A DNA stretch of 64,000 bases from Scleromitrula shiraiana (GCA_028455995.1 JABELC010000004.1:3532501-3596500); one strand, 5' to 3'. Shown: positions 23,126-37,429, numbered from the stretch's first letter. A program made the numbers and translations. Notes: a model not told the origin generated them from the sequence alone.

Positions 23126-23287
23126 TATTTATATAATCAAACACATAATCTTACATCATGTGTTCGTTAAGGAAATATATATATCCTCAACAACATACAA
23201 CACCCTTCTTGAACTCCTTGAACAAATAATACAATACTGATTGATACCGTAATTGTATAGTTCCATACCCCCGGAGTCATACAAACA
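23126..23287 (+). repeat. Right LTR of element B
   Basis: It starts TATTTATATAATCAAAC (TG to TA) and ends GGAGTCATACAAACA, followed by TSD ATTAT (23288-23292). The 3' ~50 bp are less mutated than in the left copy, the 5' part more. Confidence 0.9.
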
Positions 23288-25296
23288 ATTATATTTTTTA
23301 ATTTTAGACATTATTTTTTAAAATATTAAATAATTATCAAAAATTTTTTATTATAAATTTTATAATTATATTTTATTGCAAAATGTTTTTTTGAAAAAAA
23401 AGTTATAAATTTTAAAATATTTTTATTATTATATTGAAAAAGGATTGTAGCTAAGATATAATCAAATGTATTAATTTTTATAATAACTTTTTTTTTTAAT
23501 CGAAAAAGACTAATATTAAGATTTTTATAAAAGTATATTTTAATTATTTAAAGGTTTATTTATAGATAAAGTTTTAAAAAAATGTAATGCCTTTTTTTGT
23601 AAAATTCATTAAAAGGCTTATTATTGATAAAAACCTTTTAATAAATCTTTTATAGAAATTAGCAAACTTTATAAATATTTAGATATTTATTATAATTTAT
23701 AGTATTCATTATTTATATATAATGTAGATTTTTTTAAAGTTTATTTAGATTTTATCTTTATTAATAATCAATTTTAAAAAGATTATTTTTGATTTAATAA
23801 ATTCGTATTTAGATAGTTTTGCAAATAAATTAGTATTTTATAAAATTATTAGAATTTTTTATATATAATCAATATGTTTTTTTTAAGTTTTATTATATAT
23901 TAAAATATTGTTTAAATATATTATATAGAAAAAATCAAAATATTTTTATAGAGTATTATTAATAAATTATTAAAAAATTGTAAAAATATTAATTAATTTA
24001 AATGATATAATTAAGAACTTAAATAGACTGAATTAAGTCCGAAAAGCAATTAGATATTCTTGTTTTTTTTTAATTTTGAGATTGTTAAAGATAAAAATGA
24101 TATTAATTTTAATAAAGAACTTTATTTTTTTTAAGTTATTTAGGGATTTCTTTATTAATAATAAAGAATATTGATTTTTAATAATCAAATTATTCAAAGT
24201 TTAATAATTTATATAAAAACAAAGTTCTTTATCTGATTTTTTAATAAATAGGATAAAGAATATAGTGAATAAAAAGTTTAATCGAATAAATCTTTTATAT
24301 AAATTTTTTTTTAATTAGATTTTTAGAGTTTTTAATTTAGTTTTTAATATAGAATATAAAAGTCCAAATAGTAAAATTACTTTTTTTTATAAATGAATTT
24401 TATAATTATATAAATAATACAAAAATAATTTCTCGATATTTTTTGGGTAGAATATATTTTTTTATTTATAAAATTTTTTAAGAATTATATTCAAATCAAG
24501 TAAATCAAATTTGTTGAAAATTTCTTTAATATTTTTGATTATAATATTGAATATTTTATATTTTTAATAAATATATATATTATTTATAATAAAAAATATA
24601 ATAATGATATTTTTTCTTTAAAATACATTTGGATAGATAAATAAATAAATAAGACAAACTTTTTTTAATATATCAAATAAGGCCTAGATCATGGTCAATT
24701 AAAATAAAATATTATAATATTTTTAATAATAATTATTATTGAAATAAAATATATTTAAAATAAAAAATATTTTTAAATTATATTTTTTAAACTAAATAAT
24801 TTTTAAAATAATAGAATAATAAATAAATTTGATAATATATATTCAAACTCTATTTTTAATATAATTATTAATTTTTAGAGATATAGATATATATAAATTT
24901 ATATAATTCTCAAACAAGATCTTTTTATCAAATTCTATAACTTTAAATAAAATCAATAATAAAATAATAAATATTTTTTAGAACTCTATTCAACTCTAAT
25001 TAATAAAAGCAATTTCTTTATAATTATTATTAACTATAATATAACTCGATAATTTTTTTATCAAACTGAAGCTAATTATAATAAACAAAATTAAAAAATT
25101 AATATAATTAATTAACTTGTTGATCAAAACAATATTTTTTATGATAATCATAAACAAATAAATATTGCATTAATTATATATCTAAATATAGTTTATGTTA
25201 AATACGCTTTGTTTCTCAAATTCATTAAATTATTAAGCAAATAAAGATAAATCAAATAAATTATAATATATCCTTAGATTTAAAAATTAATGGTAT
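23288..25296 (-). pseudogene. Element A pol: reverse transcriptase of a Ty3/gypsy element
   Basis: On the minus strand, ~24450 reads LPKKY. At 24365-24220 come TLK, KKNLYKRFIR, FIKKSDKELCFYINY and TLNNLIIKNQYSLLLI, the decayed form of the gypsy block EENLxKGFIRPS...VKKKDGxLRxCVDYRxLNxxTxKNRYPLPLI. It goes on with INIIFIFNNLKI, EYLIAFRT and FDFFYIIYLNNILIY (YxDD box), ending near 23760 with FAKLSKYEF. Stops fall where Gln or Arg would be, and Asp codons have become Asn (G-to-A). Upstream, 25296-24450 should hold protease but is unreadable. Confidence 0.75.
25292..25296. repeat. Left TSD of element C (GGTAT)
   Basis: GGTAT is repeated at 31916-31920 directly after the right LTR. Confidence 0.85.
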
Positions 25297-25455
25297 TGTG
25301 GTTTTACTTCGGTTAAGTCGTACAATTATAGTACTATGGTTTATATTTAATATTCTTATTATTAATCTATCTATAATATAAATTATCAAGTTGTATATAT
25401 ATATGATTATAGTTATATGTTTGTCATATGTTATCTTATAATCTATATCCCAACA
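25297..25455 (-). repeat. Left LTR of element C
   Basis: On the plus strand it begins TGTGGTTTTACTTCGG and ends ATATCCCAACA. It matches 31757-31915 and the solo copy at 38770-38929. Confidence 0.9.
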
Positions 25456-28400
25456 TTAATATTATTTAAAAAAAAAAAGAAAATTAAACTAAACTTATTA
25501 TACATTATAATATTATCCTCCTTTGTCTTTTTATAAAATAAATCAAAAAATTGAAATGTATATAAATAATATAATAAAAAAAAATATTTAAAAAAAGTAT
25601 ATATAAAATTATAATCACCATTATTTTAATAAACATTATTTTTAGAAAAATTATTTTTCGGATTAAAATAATAATATCTCGATAATTTTGATAAATATCG
25701 TTTTTATATATATTATTATTCTTTGCATTTTTTCTGTATTAGCTTTTTATGCTTTTGTATCTTCTGTATTAATTCTTTATATTATTGCATTTTTTATATT
25801 CTTTCTATTATAATATATTAATATACCATATAGATTAATTTATAATAAATACTAATTTAAGCGATTATGATTTATTTTGCCGGATAAATAAAATAATTCA
25901 TTTGTATTTAATCCATTTCTTCATATTGATATTAATTTTATTAATATTGATAAAATCTTTAAAAATAATGTACAGTTTTGATTTTATTATTATATTAATA
26001 AAGTTTATATTATTAATAATCTATTTGATTTCCATAATTTTTTTATATTTATATAATTAATAAATAAAGGCTAAATTAATTATTAAATATTTTTTTTAGA
26101 AAATATTAAGTTTAATTAAGCATTTATAAAAAGATTTTAAATTAATATAAATTATAAAAAATATAAAACTAATTACGATTTTTTTGTTGATTAATCGATT
26201 TATAATTTTATCAATATTAAATTTGATTATAATAATAATATCAAATCTATATTTTATTTTATATAATTTTAAAGTAAAAACATTTTATATAATTTATTTA
26301 TATTTGATTAAAAATTAATAAATAATATTTATATTATTATTTTTATTAGTAAATATTATAATAAAGTCGATTTAAAAAAAAAATTAATATTATTTATAAA
26401 ATTTATATTGATAAAATAAATCATTTATAATGATTCTATTTTAAAAAGAATAAATATAAAGTTATGGTTAAAGTTATCAATTTGTTATTAAATATATTTA
26501 TTAAAAGTGTTTATATTATTTTTAATTAAATTAGTGATTTAGATTATATATAATAAATTAAATAATATTTTTAATTAATAAATATTTATAATATATATAT
26601 TATAAATTCATTAAACAATATATTATTTTTTTAAAAAGACATTTTTTTTGATTTTTATATATAATTTAAAATTAATGAAAAAGTATTTTGTAAAATAAAA
26701 TTTATTATATTATTATTTTTAAATAAATATAATTATATTATTTTTATTAATATAGATTAAAACATTATTAAATTCAAAGAGGGAATTAATTATTAATTGT
26801 TTTTATATTTTCAAAAAATAATTTTTTTTTTTAATTTAAATTTTTTTTTATTTATAAATTCTTTATTAATAAAAATAAAGATATTATTGATTTATAATCT
26901 AATTATGTTTAATTTTTTATTTTTATTAATATAAAATAAATAATTATTAAATAAAGAGAGGGTTATTTTGAAAGTTTTTGTATAATAATTATAATATATA
27001 AAATATTAATAATTTTTTGATTTTGCAATGTTGTAAAACAAGTATACAATTTTAAAAATTGTATTTGGTTTGAAACTTGTTTTTGTTAAAGGTTTAATAT
27101 AAAAAATGCAAATTAAGGATATTTTTGATTAAATATATATTTATAATATATTATGAAAGTATAATTAAATATATTAATATATATTTTATAAAGTTATGAA
27201 ATATAATATAGTTTTATAATTAATTTGTTAAATAATAGAGGATTTTATTAAAATTGTTTTTTTGTTTTTATTATTATAATCTTGAATTATTAATTTAGAT
27301 TTTTTAAATATCTTTGATATATCTTTGTTTTTAATAAAATTGATAAATTTATTGCAAAAAATTTGGGTGTTTTTTAGTATATTATTTTTTTTAATAATTT
27401 TAAATATATTTTTTTTTAATAAATTATTTTTTTTTTTATAAGATAAGCGAAATTGATTTATAATTAATAAAGGATTTATAATAATATATATATTAAAAAT
27501 ATTTTTAATAATATAATTATTATTGTTATTATTATTAAAGTATATTTAATTATGTTTTAGAGTTTATTTTTAATAAAAAATTTTGATTATTAATTTTAAG
27601 TGCGGGATTAGAATAAAAGTTAAATTAAGAATAAGTTTTTTATTTAATATACGAGCGCTTTTTTTTAATTAAAATGTTTTTAAGTTATTAAAGTTTTTAT
27701 TATTAGTTGAATCTAGGGTAAAATTTTCTATTAATAGAGAATCGATTATATTATCAAATAATTTATTAGATGTTTTGAGCTTTTCTTTATATAATTTTAT
27801 TAAAATACTTCTAAATTTTTTATTAAAGTTGTTTATTTTGATTATATATATTTGATTTTTTATTTTAATAAATTTATATAATTTATTTTAAATGCTTTTT
27901 TTTTCGATAAATAAAAATTAAAAATTTAAATTCGAGATTATATAAATAAAATATAAATAATCTATTATATTGATATAAAATATTTATTATTGTTTATTTA
28001 ATATATTTTTTTTATATTTTATTTATTATTTTATTAATTATAATGGCATATTATAAAATAGATAGAATAAAAAAATCAAAAAATATTAAATAAAGAAATA
28101 TATCGAATATTAATAAAATAAAAATAAAACTATTTGGATTAATAGTATTATTAACGATTTTAATAATCATTTATAATTTTATATCTTTATTAATTTTTTT
28201 AATATCTTCAAATTTTTTAATAATAATTATATATATTTATTAAATTATTTTATAATAATATTTAATTATTTCAATAAAATAATAGACTTTAACAAATATA
28301 CATTTAGTTTTAATTATAATTATATAAACATTATCAATAAAGTCTTTTTTCATAAAATAAGTTTTTTGATTATAAATAATTAATTTAAAAAGGCTATTAT

Positions 28401-31195
28401 AAATATTGATTTATATAAAGCAAAATATATTCTATATTATTATAATTAATAAATCTTTAATAAAGTATATAATATTGAATTAGATTACTTTATTAATAAT
28501 ATAAAAAATAGAATTATTATTAATATATATTATATTAATTATAATAATGAAATTGAATTCTATATTGTTATAAAGTTTGAATTTAAATCTTTTAGACTTA
28601 TTAGCGTAAAATTAGCATTTCTTATAGTATTTTATAAATTATTTCAATTGTTTATAATTGAATTTATTTTTATAATTAATGCAATTAAATACATTGTATA
28701 ATTTCTTAATAAAAAAATATTTTGTTTATTTATAAATATAATATAATTTAATTTCAAATAAATAATATTTCTTATTTATATTCAATAATTTTATAATAAA
28801 TTGCTGGAATTTTTAAAAGAAAATTAATTAATCAATAAATATATATTTATAATATCTAATAGTTTTTTATATTTTATTATTAATATGTTAAAGTTCATTT
28901 TTAGAATTATTAAATAAAATTTAAATATAGTTTATATTTATAAAATTTAATAAAAATAAGGTATTTATATTAATAATATAGATATTAATTATGCCAATTA
29001 AATTAATAATTAAAATGATTTTAATAAAAAGAGTATTATTAAAATCAAACCTAAAATTTATAGTTAAATTAAAAGTTTTTATATCAATTTGAATAAATTT
29101 TTATAATATTAAAAATTGTTTATAATTAATAATTGATTGTTTTATAATATTAAAATCAATTATTATATTGATAAATTTATATTTATTATAGTATTCAATT
29201 TATAAATAAGTTTTGAGTTTTTGATTAATTTCGTTAATATAAATATATAAAATGATTAAATTATTGAGTTTTATAGTAAAATTATTATAATTATTATTTA
29301 TAATAATATAAAAACTATATAAAATAATAAATATTTTAATATTATCATTATTATTATTATTATTATTAAAATATAATTTTAGTTAGAATGCTTTGATTTT
29401 TTTGATTATATAGATAAAATCATTATTATTATTATATTTATTTTAAATATATTGATTATAATTTTTACTAAAACTTTATATATTATTAAAGCTAAATCTC
29501 AATTTTATTTTTTAGTTGAATTTTTCTTTTATAGTAATTCGCTTTTTAAAAATATATTTAATTAATTAATATCCTTTTTTTTTATAAATATAATATATTT
29601 TTTGTTTTTAATTATAATAATTATTATTAAATTGAGGAATTTAATCATTAAAATATATATTTTTATTTTAAAATCAAAAATTATTATTATTCCAATTGTT
29701 TTTTTAAAATCATCGATTATTAAAGTTTTATTCAATTATATCGTTATTTTTTTTTTTAAAAAACAATTTATTTTTAGACTTGATCTTTGTACTTTTTTAT
29801 ATTATGATAAATGCATAAATTTTTATAATTATAATAATGAATATTTTAAATAAATTAAAGTATCTTTAAAAATATACAAGATAGTTTTAATAAACTGTAA
29901 AAAGCTTTATTATATAGATGGAGTTGTTATATATTTCTAATAATAAATCAAACTTTATAATATATATTTTATTAAATAGAATTTTATATGATTATCTAAT
30001 TGATTTTAATAAATTATTTATGATAATAATATAAAAAATGATTTTGAATTAATTATTATATATATTATATTTTTATTTTTTATTTTTAAATGTTTTTTAG
30101 AATTTTTTAATAATTATTTTTTAATTAATATTTGAGTTTTTATGTTTAATAATATTCTAATAATATTTTTAAACATTTTTATATAATATAAATGAAATAT
30201 TGAAATATCGATATTATTTAGATAAATCGATTTATTTATAATTATTTTTATAAATAATTGATTTGTATTTAATATTATTTATTTAATTGCTATATTTATT
30301 ATTATTTGATATATAGTATTTTATAAGATTTTTAAGTTGTTTATTAATATTAAATAGAATAAAGTTAATCTTAAAGTTTTTAAAATTTAAATAATTAAAA
30401 AGATTATTTTTGGGATTGGAATTAGAGTCAAGATTAAAATTATTGTTATTGTTGTTTTTTTTTTTAATAGATATTGATTTGGGATTGGGTTTCTTAAAGT
30501 TAGATAGTTTTTTAAATATTGTTTGTTTTTTTTATTTATCTTTCTTATTTTTTTTATCTTTATTTTTAATCTTATCTTTTTTTTAAATAAAATTAATAAT
30601 AAAATTTTTTTTATTTTTTTTTTAAATTATTAAGTTTTTTAATTATTATAATAAAAATATTTGATTATGCATTGAATTATATATTATAAATTATTATTTT
30701 TATCATTTTTAAAATCTATTTAAATAAAGTTTTAAAGATAAATATAAAGATTAGGCTAATATTGATATTAAAATTAATAAGAATATTAATATTAAGTTTT
30801 TATAAAAATCATTTAAAAAATTGTAAAATAAAAAAATTCTTTTTTTAAACTATAATAAAGTATTTTAAAGTCTAATTTGTGAAATCGCTTTTAAATATTT
30901 ATAGGATATCATTATTAAAAATATAATAATAAATATATTTTAAAATTTTAAATCAAATATATAATAAAAAAGTTTTATTATTAAAGTTATTTTTAAAATT
31001 AAATCCATTTTTAAATAATTTGTAAAGTTTATTATATTCTTTAAGGTTTTAATTTAAAAAAGAATAATCTAAAGAAAAAAGATTTTTTTTTATTATATTG
31101 ATTCAAGAAGGGGAATTGGGTAAAAATATTTATATAGATAATTAAGAAAAAATATTGTATTTTGACAAGGAGGATGAGTTCTTTGTTATTATGTA

Positions 31196-31247
31196 GGGGG
31201 GGGGGGTTGGGGGGGGGGAAAGGGAGAGAGGAGAAAGTGGGTTGTTA
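31196..31247 (+). other. G-rich tract, G11-TT-G10 then purine run
   Basis: Eleven G, TT, ten G, AAAGGG and an A/G-only run to ~31247 stand in DNA otherwise almost free of G/C. The tract lies ~510 bp inside the right LTR of element C. It could form a G-quadruplex. Survival fits RIP's preference for CpA, which is absent inside poly(C)/poly(G). Confidence 0.8.
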
Positions 31248-31756
31248 TGAAGTAATAAGGGTTTGTTTATTTTTGAGGGATATTCCTAAATTTTTATAGA
31301 TTTTATTAATTTAAAAATAATAGTATTTTAAGATGAAAATCAAAGTTTTTTAATATAATTTTTATAAATCTAAAAATAATGAATATATAAAAAAAATAAG
31401 AAAAAGAAATAAAGAAAAATAATAAAAAGGATTTTATCGTTGTTGAAGTTTTGAAGGTTTGAGAGTTTAAAAATATTATAGAAATCACTAAAAGATATCT
31501 TAAAAAAATAAAAATTAAAAAATTAAAGTTTTTAAGAAATTAAGTTAAAAAAACTGGGCTAAAAGTATATATAATAAATATAAAAACTTATAATATTGCT
31601 TTAATATCTATATATTCTATTTTAATATTATATATTATTCTTGATCAAAACGCTTTATTAATATTTCAAATTCAATTCCAATCTTTTTAAAAATATTTTT
31701 ATTATTATAATATTGCTTTAATATTTATAATATCTAATCTATACAATATTGATTAA

Positions 31757-31915
31757 TGTAATTTTATTTCGATTAAATCATATGATTATAATACTATAAT
31801 TTGTGTTTAATATTCTTGTTATTGATTTATCTATGATATAGATTATCAAGTTATATATATATACAATTATGGTTATATACTTATCATATGCTACCTTGTG
31901 ATCTATATCCCAACA
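31757..31915 (-). repeat. Right (5') LTR of element C
   Basis: On the plus strand it begins TGTAATTTTATTTCG and ends ATATCCCAACA, followed by GGTAT. It is more mutated at its left end than the solo copy. Confidence 0.9.
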
Positions 31916-32864
31916 GGTATTTGTAGATAAATCAATAATAATAATCAAATAAACTTGAATGTTTTATTGATTAGACTTCAAATAGATATCGAGGTATAAA
32001 TAATCTTTAATTATATATTTAATAAAATTATAATAAAAATATTTTTTATAATTCTTTTAAATATTAATATTATTTAAATATTTTTAAATATTTAAATCTA
32101 TAAAATTGCCTATAATTACAATTAAAATAATTAAAATAGATAAAAAAATATTTAAATTAATAAAACAAAAGTTAAAGATTATTTGATTTTAAAGTAATTA
32201 AATAATATTAAATTAATAAATAATATTAAACTTTATTAAATATTGCTATAAACTTTTTAAATTCTAAATAAAAAAAATAAATATATTTATATTATTTATT
32301 AAGAATTTGATGATTATAATTTAGACTTTTAGTTTAAAAAACAGGCTTTATTTCAACAAAATGATTAATATATTATTATCATCAAATATATTTATTTTTA
32401 AAATTAAATATTAAAATTTAATATAAAATATATAGAAAAATTGATTTTTTTATTATAAAGTTAATAATTGTTTTTACGTTTTAGTTATTTTTTTTTAGTT
32501 TTTATAAACTTTTTTTAATATATTCAATAAATTAAAATAATCGATTAATTTAATAAATTGCTTTTTTATATTATATAATTAAATTTATATAATAATAACA
32601 CTAATCAAATATCTAATAATATAAATTAAGCGAAAATAAATAATTCGAAATCGATTTTGATTAATATATATTTTGTTTTGAATTTGGACAAAAAAACAAT
32701 CTAAATTAGATTTTATACTATTGAAAAAAGCAAAATCAAGTCATTTTTCGCTTTTTTAATTTTTTCAATAATAATAGAGACTAGAATAGATTTAGTTAAA
32801 GAAATAATAATAATGAAGTTAGAAAATATAAAATTATTATTAATAAAAAAATATAATAAATATA
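31916..32864 (-). other. Element A segment between C and D
   Basis: By the nesting logic this belongs to element A (its gag/5' pol, minus strand). I recognise no protein in it. Confidence 0.5.
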
Positions 32865-33033
32865 TGTTAGAATGGTTGCCGGATAAGGATCACTCCACAT
32901 TGGGACTAGTGTAATTACATAATCAATGGTTGATATATATCTTCCCTTATGGGATTAAGACTTTAGCTAGTCAGTTAACAATATAATGATATATTAACCC
33001 AATAATGCTTTTTTTTATATTTGATTTTTTATA
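32865..33033 (+). repeat. Left LTR of element D
   Basis: It begins TGTTAGAATGGTTGCCGG and carries CACTCCACATTGGGACTAG and GACTTTAGCTAGTCAG. It ends TTTTTTATA. The following GGTTATAAGCCTGG (33034-33047) occupies the primer-binding-site position. Confidence 0.9.
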
Positions 33034-35274
33034 GGTTATAAGCCTGGAAGTATTTAAGAGTTATTGATTATGTTTAATTCATTTAAATTATAATTATATT
33101 CAAAAAGGTCTATTTACCATTTCCACTTCAAATTCTTTATGGAGGATATTATCAAAAGGAAGTCGAAACGAATCGTTAGAGATCAAGTAGATATTATAGT
33201 AATAAAGGTTTATAAAGTATTTAATAATGTTAGACTAAGTAAAAGCTTTAGATCAAGTAAAAGTTTATTAATCTTTAATACAAATTAATAAGAATATAGG
33301 TTAATAATAATAAACTTTTAAAAATCTATATTAGGATTAGGGTATATCAACAATCTTATCAATTTATATTTTCAATATTTATTCGATAAAATATTGGATA
33401 TTATCAAAAAGAAAATTATAATTAATAATTTTGTATAAAGTATAGAAATTGGTTTAACTTTTTTATTTAAAAAATCATTTCAATACTATAAGGTTAATAG
33501 GACAATATGGGAGATTAATTATGTAATTCAATAAAAAATCATAATAATATTTGATAGATCATTATCCTCTTCAACTTTTTTCCATCAATCGCTATTATAA
33601 CAATTATTAAAATTATTATTTCTATTAATAGATTTAGTCAATTTAATAGCAGAATCAAGCTTATCATTGTTTGTTTTGTAGATGAATTTAAAGTAATACT
33701 TCAAGAGGGAGAAAAATTATTTATATTGGATTAAGAATATTAAGAATATTACTGATATAAACAAATTAAAAAAAGTTATTAAAAAAAGAGTAATAATATT
33801 AAAAGATATTGATTTTATGGTATCTACAATTAAAATAGAAATTAAGGTTTGAAAGAAATGGAATAAAAAGAATGCAAAAATGCGTATTGTTATTTATTAA
33901 TCTTTTTATATTGGTTTGGTAGGGTTAATTAAAAATAAAGAAATAGCTCAAAAAATAATTAAAGCTTTTAAATATTAATATAGGGGTAAAGATTATATCC
34001 TTAATTATAATAAATTGATTAAATATAATTAGATAAATATAAATAATTTTAAAAGCATTTAAAAGATGATTATCGTGATTTATTAATCATTTGCAAAATT
34101 TATTAAAGCGAAGTTAGCATTAAATATAATAATTCAATATATATAATTTATTGTGATGATAGATAAGAAATTTTTTATTTAGATAAAGTGATAGTGTTTT
34201 ATTATTTAAAGTTTAAAAATAGATAAGTTTAGTATAGTAAAAGATCTTATAATTGATTTTATTGATAAAGTTTGATAAATCAAAAACTTAGAAAGTGGAA
34301 TAATACTTTTTAATAATAAAAGTTGGAGAATTTTATAAAAAAAAGAAATTATATTTAAATAAAACAATTTCAATTTTAATTATTTTAACAAATCTAATTT
34401 ATATATTTATTGTAATAATTTTGGTTTTAATCTAGCTTGATTTTATAATTTTAATATATACTTAAATAATTTAAAGAATGTTAATACGAAAAAGAAATGG
34501 AAAGATAAGAATGGTATTAAATGAAAGATTTAGATTAAAATCAAAAATGGGGTATTAGACAATAAATCTAATGATAAAGTTTCAAACTTAAACGATAAAA
34601 AAAAGTTTGATAATTATAAAAACTTTGGAATAACAACGATAATATTATTTATAATAATTAGAAACTTTTTATATAGCTTATTTAATAATAAATCAACTCT
34701 AGATATTATTATAAATATTTAATATAAACATATTTAGATTTATAATATTGACGCTTTATATTATTATATATAGAATATATTAAAGTTTGTTATATTTTGG
34801 GAGTTTATATTATATAAATTGAAGAAATTCGGGTTATTATTAATAAATAGAATGATTTACTTTATAAAAATAAACAAAATCATATTAGAATATTTTATAA
34901 AAAACAAATTTAAGATGTTTCTTTTATATTAAAATACTTTATATTTTAATAAATTATTATTAAAATTATTTTTAAGTATAATATAGTAAAAGAATGATGG
35001 ATATATACGATATAATTATGTATAGGATAGCAAAAAAATTATTTATTTCTAAATAGATTTAAATATGTATATTATTATTAAATCATAAAATAAAGCAATA
35101 ATCCATTTAGCATTTCTAGTACTATCTTTAAATATTAGCATTTATAAAAAACATATTAATATAAATATTTAATATAAACAATTTGAATATTTTTCCAAAA
35201 AAAACATTAAAGTAATTTAAGAAATAATAAAAGGACTGTTTATTAAAGATTTAATAGAATATTCTAAAGATAAG
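33034..35274 (+). pseudogene. Element D gag and protease region, decayed
   Basis: It begins after the primer-binding site. 33100-33260 is moderately readable (MEDIIKRKSKRIVRDQVDII), and SLSSSTFFHQSLL appears near 33560. No retroviral-type zinc knuckle or protease motif was found by eye. Assignment rests on position. Confidence 0.45.
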
Positions 35275-36100
35275 AAAAAGGTTTGCAAAGTATGCGAACT
35301 AGTAAAATCATATCGAATATTATATAAGATTGTTGATTTAAAACTAAGCAAAATCTTTGAACTTTTATATATCGACATTGTTAAAATCAATCTAATTAAT
35401 ATTAATGGATATTAATATATTATCATTATCATTAACAAAACATTTTGGTTTAAATGAATTTACATTCACAAATATAAAGAGGACATTAAATTAGCTTTAT
35501 AAACCGCTATAAAGCGATTCAAACTCCAATACGATTAGAAATCTATAAAATGGAGATTAGATAAAGGCAAAAAATATAGTATAAATGATTTAGATAAATT
35601 TGTTAAAGACATTAATTTAATAATTAAATTTATTATATTATATATTTCAAATTAAAATAGGGTTTTAGAATAATTAATTCGTATTTTATTTAAAAAAATG
35701 CGAGTAATCATGATTAATAAAGAAATATCTTTAATATTTTAGTTAAAGATATATTAAAGTATAATTTATATTATAAATCGAATTATAATTACTTTAATTA
35801 AAAAGATGACTTTATATAAAATATTTATGAATCAAATTAATTTAAGCTATGATAATAAACTCTTGATCATATATCTATATATATTAGGCTATAAAATATA
35901 TATATATATTTTAAAAGAAAAACGCGTTTTTAATCAAAAACTTATTTTATACGCTGAAATCGGCATTTTAATAAATTTTGAAAATAATTATATATATCGC
36001 ATATATGTCCTAACACAAACTAGAGAGAAAATCGTATAAATTTCAAATATTCGATTTGATAAAAAAAGTTTAATCATTAAATTAAATAATAATATCATTA
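35275..36100 (+). pseudogene. Element D integrase, decayed but recognisable
   Basis: The plus frame shows VCKVCELVKSYR (Cys pair of the HHCC zinc site), LLYIDIVKI (first Asp of the catalytic triad), IIIIINKT, FWFK, KLAL, AIKRFKLQYD, WRLDKGKKYSI (second Asp region), then SNQN-like sequence with RVLE (region of the Glu), MRVIMINKEISLIF and YLYILGYKIYIYI. This is the order of a copia integrase core and its C-terminal domain. The frame from 35806 to 36039 is open by chance. Several TAA/TAG/TGA codons replace Gln, Trp or Arg. Confidence 0.8.
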
Positions 36101-36499
36101 TCGATTTTTAAAACAAAAAGAATGATAATAATAATATTTTGAAACTAATAAATAGTTTTTAATATATATAATCTAACAAATTTATTATTGATATATTAGA
36201 AAAGTTATTCAATATAGATAAATATATAGAAATTAAAAATAAAGAATCATTCGATCAAGCATTTGATGATGATGATAACATCGATATTATTAACAAGGCT
36301 TCATCTTTTATTTTATTCAAATTTAAAAAAGAATAAAGTTGACTAATAGATTTAAAAAATAAAGAAAAAGCATTATTAACCAATATTAATAAAGTTACTC
36401 AATCTTTATATAATATATAAATAACACTTGCTATATTTAATATAATATACTGTAATAATGACAATAATCCCAAAACTTTAGAAAAAGTATTAACAAATC

Positions 36500-37130
36500 T
36501 AAAAAAAAAACATTAAATTAAAACTATTGAATCAGAATATAAATCATTATATAATAATAAAATATTTAAATTAATCAAGAAATTTGAAATATTTAATATT
36601 ATTAATAAATATAAAATTTTATAAAATAAACTTATTTTCAAACAAAAATATGATAAAAAAAAAAAAATCATTAAATATAAAATTCATTAAATTATCCAAA
36701 AATACAAACAAAAATATGGAAAAGATTATGATTAGATATATATAAAAATATGTAAAACAACTACATAAAAAATCTTTATAATACTAATAATAAAAAACGA
36801 TCTTGAAATTAAACAAATGAATACCATTATAGTATTTCTAAATAATAAATTTGATAAGTTTGTTTTTATTAAACTATTATTATATTAAATTAAAAATAAA
36901 ATTACATTCAATTTTGCCAATAACAATATCTTATGAATATATATACTATTAAAGACTTTGTATAAACTAAAATAATCTTTATAATTATGGCAAAACATAC
37001 TATACATCAAACTTATTAATATAGAATTTAAATTTCTTAATATTAATAATTACATATATTACAACCTTATCATAAAAATCATTATATACACTTATATTAA
37101 TAATTTCTTTATAATCGATAAATAATAATC
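36500..37130 (+). pseudogene. Element D reverse transcriptase, decayed
   Basis: Copia blocks in order: FKLIKKFEIFNI, KLIFKQKYDKKKKIIKYK, YKQKYGKDYD, IKNDLEIKQMNTIIVFLN (for the DVKTAFL-type block), LKTLYKLK, and TYINNFFIID near 37090-37117, which stands for the YVDD box with both Asp codons changed to Asn by G-to-A. Confidence 0.75.
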
Positions 37131-37429
37131 AATTAATTAGATTAAATAAAGCCTAATAGAAATATTCAAAATAAAAGATTTTAGACCTACTATTTACTTT
37201 TTAAACATTAAAATTATTAAAAACAAAGAAAAAAAAACTATTACTTTATATCAAAACACTTATATATAAAAAATACTAAAAAAGTTTAATTTTAATAATT
37301 ACAAATCAAAATCTATATTAATAATATTAAGAATCATAAATCTAATAATATCAAATATTAAAACAATAATATTAGAATTCATCACTAAATATCAATCAAA
37401 AATAGAATCATTTAAATTCTTCTATACTT

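Larger units (their letters stand above)
15972..23287 (+). mobile_element. Element B: Ty1/copia-type LTR retrotransposon, RIP-mutated
   Basis: It is 7316 bp, with 162-bp LTRs at 15972-16133 and 23126-23287 and TSD ATTAT, inserted in the pol region of element A. Order on the plus strand: LTR, an AT-rich leader with surviving C runs (16585-16640), Gln/Asn-rich gag-like sequence (18096-18440), a further gag block (18607-18850), and a copia-like reverse transcriptase start (21690-21880). The coding strand is A-rich. No frame is intact. Confidence 0.85.
25297..31915 (-). mobile_element. Element C: LTR retrotransposon, probably Ty1/copia, RIP-mutated
   Basis: It is 6619 bp, with 159-bp LTRs at 25297-25455 and 31757-31915 and TSD GGTAT. 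Minus orientation is favoured for three reasons. The LTR reads TGTTGGGATATAGATCACAA...ACCACA that way. The minus strand is A-rich, as are the coding strands of elements A, B and D. Minus-strand frames look protein-like: a Lys/Asn-rich stretch at 30700-30400 (FKKLSNFKKPNP, then KNNNNNNFNLDSNSNP) and a region near 27950-27600 with LKKSARILNKK, like the linker before copia reverse transcriptase. I cannot identify a reverse transcriptase or integrase core with confidence, so class is tentative. Confidence 0.7.

Noticed and set aside
29602..29853. 83-codon hydrophobic plus-strand frame in element C
   Set aside because: Ile/Phe/Lys string expected by chance in T-rich RIP DNA; opposite to the likely coding strand of C.
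31196..31247. Telomeric G-rich repeat
   Set aside because: Homopolymer G blocks, no TTAGGG periodicity, and located inside an LTR element.
35806..36039. 77-codon open frame taken as an independent small gene
   Set aside because: It is a stretch of the element D integrase C-terminal region between stops, not a separate gene.
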